Below are positions 13,055 to 18,214 of a DNA stretch of 18,214 nucleotides, piece after piece. The translations under genes and the position numbers were made by a program. The notes under the pieces are model-generated. The model saw nothing but the letters and a program-made list of their open reading frames with translations. It searched no databases and had not been told where the DNA came from. Position 1 is the stretch's first letter. The number at the start of each line of letters is the position of its first letter. The stretch lies in contig JAEYWU010000050.1 of NCBI GenBank assembly GCA_023428785.1, positions 1 through 18,214 of the forward strand. The letters are read 5' to 3'. This stretch comes from Pseudomonadota bacterium (GTDB taxonomy: Bacteria > Pseudomonadota > Alphaproteobacteria > Caulobacterales > Caulobacteraceae).

Positions 13055-13378
13055 TCAGTGGGCCGGGGACGACAGTTTCATCAGGATCAGCCCGCCGACG
13101 ATCAGACCCGCCGCCGAGACGCGCATCAGGCTGAGCGGCTCGTTGAGGATCCAGGCCCCGACGATGAAGGCGCCGACCGCCCCGATGCCGGTCCAGACCG
13201 CATAGGCCGTCCCCAGCGGCAGGGTGCGCATCGACAGCGACAGAAGGGCGAAGCTGATGATCATGGCCCCGATGGTGATGAGGCTGGGCCACAGGCGAGT
13301 GAAGCCCGCCGACTGCTTCATGTAGAAGGCCCAGACGACCTCGAGCACGCCGGCGATGAAAAGATAGATCCAGGCCAT
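13055..13378 (-). CDS. gdx: SMR-family guanidinium exporter (Gdx/SugE type)
   Basis: Small multidrug resistance proteins are four-helix, dual-topology dimers that exchange protons for cations. The 107-residue protein matches the Gdx/SugE subtype: essential E13 in GVLEVVWAFYMKQS, GFTRLWPSLIT (25-35) and GTAYAVWTGIGAVGA (56-70). Membrane helices lie at about 2-20, 31-50, 57-76 and 84-102. Gdx proteins export guanidinium; quaternary ammonium efflux is secondary. The ATG follows GGAGGG seven bases upstream. A consensus promoter and an approximately 80-base structured leader precede it, which may be a guanidine-sensing element. It lies downstream of the haemoglobin gene on the same strand but probably has its own transcript. 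Confidence 0.94.
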   Translation of the reverse strand: MAWIYLFIAGVLEVVWAFYMKQSAGFTRLWPSLITIGAMIISFALLSLSMRTLPLGTAYAVWTGIGAVGAFIVGAWILNEPLSLMRVSAAGLIVGGLILMKLSSPAH

Positions 13379-13383
13379 GGGTC

Positions 13384-13435
13384 GGCCCTCCGTGAAAAGG
13401 GCCGGGCCGTCCCGGACTTGTCCCGCAGCTGCGGG
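13384..13435 (-). promoter_or_regulatory. gdx: Structured gdx leader, possible guanidine-II riboswitch
   Basis: In the transcript, three hairpins follow each other: CCCGC-AGCT-GCGGG (13435-13422), CCGGG-ACGG-CCCGG (13415-13402), and GGCCCU-UUUCACGG-AGGGCC (13403-13384), the last containing the GGAGG ribosome-binding site. Guanidine-II (mini-ykkC) riboswitches consist of two hairpins with ACGR loops next to the ribosome-binding site and commonly control gdx/sugE. The second hairpin fits exactly. The third carries ACGG only within an eight-base loop and shares two bases with the second, so the match is incomplete. Confidence 0.35.
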
Positions 13436-13465
13436 GCGAGGACGTGGCCTCGTCTTGGGCCGGGG

Positions 13466-13493
13466 GTTCTAGCGACCCGGGACGGGAGGTCAA
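13466..13493 (-). promoter_or_regulatory. gdx: Consensus Caulobacter-type promoter for gdx
   Basis: Read on the minus strand, TTGACC (13493-13488), a 14-base spacer and GCTAGAAC (13473-13466) match the TTGAC / GCTANAWC housekeeping consensus; the -10 match is perfect. Initiation near 13459 gives a leader of about 80 bases before the gdx ATG. This is the best promoter match I found in the window. Confidence 0.6.
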
Positions 13494-13503
13494 GGCCGGG
13501 CGG

Positions 13504-13932
13504 TCAGGCCTCGGTCACCAGGTCGATTTCGCGGATAGGCTGAACGGCCACAGCGTCGCGGCCTTCGCGGATGGCCAGCTGAAGCCGGAAGGCCTGGGCG
13601 ATGTTGAGGGCCCGGTCCAGAAACAGGTCGGCGACGGCGGGCGGACACATGGTCCGGACCGTTTCGCGGAACAGGCCGAGCCAGCGGTGGAAATGGGCGT
13701 CACCGAGGTCGGGCAGGGCGAGGTGTTTGGGCATGGGGCGACCGCTGTAGCGACCGGTTCGGAGCAGGACCGAGGACCAGAAGTCGCACATCCGGTCCAG
13801 GTGCGCGGGCCAGTCGCCGGGCGCGATGACGGCGTCGAACACCGGCGCCAGTTCCGGATCGGCGCGGACCTTGTCGTAGAAGCCGAAAACGACCCGGCGG
13901 ATGAGGTCTTCGGTCAGGTCGGTCGTGGACAT
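13504..13932 (-). CDS. Group III truncated haemoglobin
   Basis: The 142-residue haem protein belongs to the 2-over-2 globins, group III. It shows LIRRVVFGFYDKVRADPELAPVF (10-32) with B-helix Y19, then HLDRMCDFWSSVLLRTGRYSGRPMPKH (44-70) and HFHRWLGLFRETV (80-92), in which H80 aligns with the proximal haem ligand. The C-terminal helix ALNIAQAFRLQL completes the fold, followed by about 20 extra residues. Group III members such as Campylobacter Ctb bind oxygen tightly and are tied to low-oxygen or nitrosative stress; the role here is unproven. It starts 12 bases after the stop of the small cysteine protein, so the two probably form an operon. Confidence 0.9.
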   Translation of the reverse strand: MSTTDLTEDLIRRVVFGFYDKVRADPELAPVFDAVIAPGDWPAHLDRMCDFWSSVLLRTGRYSGRPMPKHLALPDLGDAHFHRWLGLFRETVRTMCPPAVADLFLDRALNIAQAFRLQLAIREGRDAVAVQPIREIDLVTEA

Positions 13933-13944
13933 GGCCGGATGGTC

Positions 13945-14139
13945 TCAGCGGCGGCGGTCGATCTCGCGATCGAACAGGCCGACCGCCTTTTCGAACTTGT
14001 CGCGGCAGCCGGTGTTGCAGAAGCCGACCACCTGACCCCGGTAGATGGTCAGGGCGTCCTCGGACACGGGTTCGCCGGACCAGGGACAGGTCTGGTTGAC
14101 GCAGTCTTCGATAGTCAGGGGGTATGACAGGGAGGCCAT
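13945..14139 (-). CDS. Small TRASH/YHS-like cysteine protein
   Basis: This 64-residue protein has cysteines C13, C18, C41 and C45. The spacing C18-x22-C41-x3-C45 fits the TRASH metal-binding pattern (C-x19-22-C-x3-C), and YRGQVVGFCNTGCRDKF resembles YHS domains. Binding of a transition metal is likely but the ion cannot be told from sequence. It is the first gene of a probable pair with the truncated haemoglobin, which suggests a role in haem, metal or nitrosative-stress handling (inference). A -10-like box seven bases before the ATG suggests a leaderless transcript. Confidence 0.82.
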   Translation of the reverse strand: MASLSYPLTIEDCVNQTCPWSGEPVSEDALTIYRGQVVGFCNTGCRDKFEKAVGLFDREIDRRR

Positions 14140-14146
14140 GGCCCGC

Positions 14147-14154
14147 GACCTAGC
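14147..14154 (-). promoter_or_regulatory. Candidate -10 box for the TRASH-like / haemoglobin pair
   Basis: GCTAGGTC on the minus strand (14154-14147) differs from GCTANAWC at one position and ends seven bases before the ATG. That would place the start of transcription at or beside the start codon. I find no good -35 at the usual distance and no clear ribosome-binding site, so support is moderate to low. Confidence 0.35.
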
Positions 14155-14179
14155 AAAGGCGAGAGGGCCTGACCATGCG

Positions 14180-14198
14180 GCTCTCGCGCCGCGAGAGC
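14180..14198. repeat. 19-bp near-perfect palindrome upstream of the TRASH-like gene
   Basis: The arms GCTCTCGCG and CGCGAGAGC are perfect 9-bp complements around a single C. This centre is too short for an unstrained RNA hairpin of full length and is more like a binding site for a dimeric protein. It lies 41 bases upstream of the ATG of the TRASH-like gene and about 26 bases before its candidate -10 box, near the -35 position or just upstream of it. Confidence 0.5.
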
Positions 14199-14270
14199 AA
14201 ATTGTCTCCCGGTGTCAGGACCGGAATCCCTTGAAATACGGGGTGTACGGACGGTCTGACGGCGGCGGCG

Positions 14271-14289
14271 GCCGGCCATGAAGGCCGGC
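14271..14289 (-). terminator. Hairpin after atpC, possible end of the atp operon
   Basis: GCCGGCC (14271-14277) and GGCCGGC (14283-14289) form a 7-bp GC-only stem with an ATGAA loop, 16 bases beyond the atpC stop in the direction of transcription. No T-run follows, so termination efficiency is uncertain; it may instead protect the 3' end of the atp mRNA. Confidence 0.45.
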
Positions 14290-14305
14290 GCCGGGCAGGC
14301 CTGGA

Positions 14306-14574
14306 TCAGGCGGCGGTGGTTTCCGAGGCTTCCTCGGCCAGGATGGTCAGGCCGGCGGGGGTGACGTCGGCGAAACCGCCCTTGACGGTGAAGGTCCGGC
14401 GGTTCGATCCGATGTGGACCACAACCGCGCCTTCGCGCAGGGCCGTCATGAAGGGGGCGTGGTTCGGCAGCACGCCGAAGTCGCCTTCAACGCCCGGGGC
14501 GTCGACCTGGTCGACCTCGCCCGCGAAGACTTCGCGTTCGGGGGCGACCAGGGAGAAGTGGAGCTTGCCGGCCA

Positions 14575-14575
<1 letters not shown>
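14306..14575 (-). CDS. atpC: F1 ATP synthase subunit epsilon
   Basis: Epsilon sits on the central stalk of F1 and couples rotation to catalysis. The 89-residue protein has KLHFSLVAPEREVFAGEVDQVDAPGVEGDFGVLPNHAPFMTALREGAVVV, the standard N-terminal beta-sandwich. It ends with EEASETTAA and lacks the two-helix C-terminal domain found in about 130-residue homologues. That domain is the inhibitory element in E. coli, so short alphaproteobacterial forms cannot inhibit the enzyme that way. The start codon overlaps the atpD stop by one base (TAATG), indicating coupled translation. It is the last gene of the operon. Confidence 0.95.
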
Positions 14576-16131
<1,556 letters not shown>

Positions 16132-16168
16132 GGTGTTCAGGTCCGTCTTTCGAACTTCGTTCAGGGCG

Positions 16169-17047
16169 TCAGAGGGCTTCGGCGCCGGAGATGATCTCGA
16201 TCAGCTCCTTGGTGATCTGGGCCTGGCGCTGACGGTTATACATGAGGGTGAGGCTGGCGATCATGTCGCCGGCGTTGCGGGTGGCGGAGTCCATGGCGCT
16301 CATCTGGGCGCCGAAGAAGCCGGCCTGGTTCTCATACAGAGCCGCCAGGATCTGGACCGCGATGTTGCGCGGCAGAAGCGTCTCGAGAATGGCCTCTTCC
16401 GACGGCTCGTACTCATAGGCCGCGCCCTGCAGATCGGCGGGCTCGGAGCCGTCATCGACGACCGCCGGGATCAGCTGCTTGGCGGTCGGGACCTGCGAGA
16501 TCACCGACTTGAAGCGGCTGTAGAACAGGGTCACGACGTCGGCGTTGCCGGCCTCGAACTCGGCCAGGATGCGATCGGCCACCGGCTGGGCGGCGGCGAG
16601 CGACATGACCTTGTGGTCCGACAGCAGGTGGCGGTCGATGATCCGGTCGCCGAACAGGCGGCGCAACTGGTCATTGGCCTTGCGGCCGACCGTGATGATC
16701 GAGACGTCCTTGCCCTCGTTGATGAGAAACTGGATGCGCTCGCGCGCCGCGCGGACGATCGACGAGTTGAACCCGCCGGCCAGACCCTTGTCGGCGGTGG
16801 CGACGACGATCAGGTGCTTCCTGTCCGAGCCGGTGCCGGCCAGGAGCTTGGGCGCGCCGTCGCCGGACACGCCGCGCGCCAGATTGGCGATCACGGCGCT
16901 CATGCGCTGGGCGTACGGGCGGGCGCTCTCGGCCTGCTCGGTCGCGCGCTTGAGCTTGGCGGCGGCGACCATCTGCATGGCCTTCGTGATCTTCTGCGTG
17001 GCTTTCACGCTTCCGATCCGATTGCGCATTTCCTTCAGGCTGGCCAT
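16169..17047 (-). CDS. atpG: F1 ATP synthase subunit gamma
   Basis: Gamma forms the rotating central stalk of F1. The 292-residue protein has the two characteristic coiled-coil ends: MASLKEMRNRIGSVKATQKI with ITKAMQMVAAAKLKRA at the N-terminus, and DSATRNAGDMIASLTLMYNR with QAQITKELIEIISGAEAL at the C-terminus. The central Rossmann-like domain includes TADKGLAGGFNS. Length is typical. It lies between atpA (20-base gap) and atpD (37-base gap) in the usual A-G-D-C order. Confidence 0.97.
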   Translation of the reverse strand: MASLKEMRNRIGSVKATQKITKAMQMVAAAKLKRATEQAESARPYAQRMSAVIANLARGVSGDGAPKLLAGTGSDRKHLIVVATADKGLAGGFNSSIVRAARERIQFLINEGKDVSIITVGRKANDQLRRLFGDRIIDRHLLSDHKVMSLAAAQPVADRILAEFEAGNADVVTLFYSRFKSVISQVPTAKQLIPAVVDDGSEPADLQGAAYEYEPSEEAILETLLPRNIAVQILAALYENQAGFFGAQMSAMDSATRNAGDMIASLTLMYNRQRQAQITKELIEIISGAEAL

Positions 17048-17067
17048 GGCGGTTTACCGGTTCCCGA

Positions 17068-18214
<1,147 letters not shown>

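Noticed and set aside
13379..13465. Guanidine-I or guanidine-III riboswitch ahead of gdx
   Set aside because: The conserved ykkC segments (such as GGGAUAAAAGCCCGGGAG-like) and the guanidine-III pseudoknot pattern are absent; only the ACGG-loop resemblance to guanidine-II remains.

Overview
The window is GC-rich, densely packed chromosomal DNA from an alphaproteobacterium, most likely Caulobacteraceae and probably Brevundimonas (inference). The evidence is the FYDLN-acid / aroA / cmk / rpsA / ihfB gene order, an AroA close in sequence to the Agrobacterium CP4 type, an ATP synthase operon limited to F1 genes, an AtpD with an Ala/Lys/Pro-rich N-terminal extension as I recall from Caulobacter, and promoter-like sites of the Caulobacter TTGAC / GCTANAWC type. 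I see no insertion sequences, phage genes, CRISPR arrays or other signs of recent transfer. It is core genome, and I do not find a complete undescribed system.

Layout. (1) 1-735, minus strand: tRNA-Ala(GGC) with a terminator-like hairpin, behind an acidic FYDLN-family protein. (2) 854-4672, plus strand: aroA (shikimate pathway), overlapped by cmk (CMP kinase), then rpsA (ribosomal protein S1) with a hairpin leader and a strong terminator. (3) 4840-5566, plus strand: ihfB (IHF beta) and mscL (mechanosensitive channel). (4) 5563-7275, minus strand: a 570-residue protein I cannot name, its stop codon overlapping that of mscL. (5) 7363-8154, plus strand: a DUF3313-type lipoprotein, whose stop overlaps that of gcdH. 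(6) 8151-10994: glutaryl-CoA dehydrogenase (minus), a DUF6356-type small protein and a family III CoA-transferase (plus). The dehydrogenase and transferase fit glutarate / glutaryl-CoA catabolism. (7) 10995-11315: a noncoding gap with a phased CGTCC array and a long inverted repeat. (8) 11316-13000, minus strand: a YibQ-like protein and rppH, overlapping by four bases. (9) 13055-14139, minus strand: an SMR guanidinium exporter (gdx/sugE) with its own consensus promoter and a structured leader, a group III truncated haemoglobin, and a small TRASH-like cysteine protein. (10) 14306-18214, minus strand: atpC, atpD, atpG and the C-terminal part of atpA.

The observations most worth checking are the gdx leader (possible guanidine-II riboswitch), the two GCTAG-type -10 boxes placed exactly seven bases before an ATG (candidate leaderless mRNAs), the six-copy CGTCC array with 9-9-20-9-9 spacing, the two convergent gene pairs that meet on one CTAG, the unnamed 570-residue protein, and the YibQ-like protein that lacks the acidic pair and histidine usual in that family.
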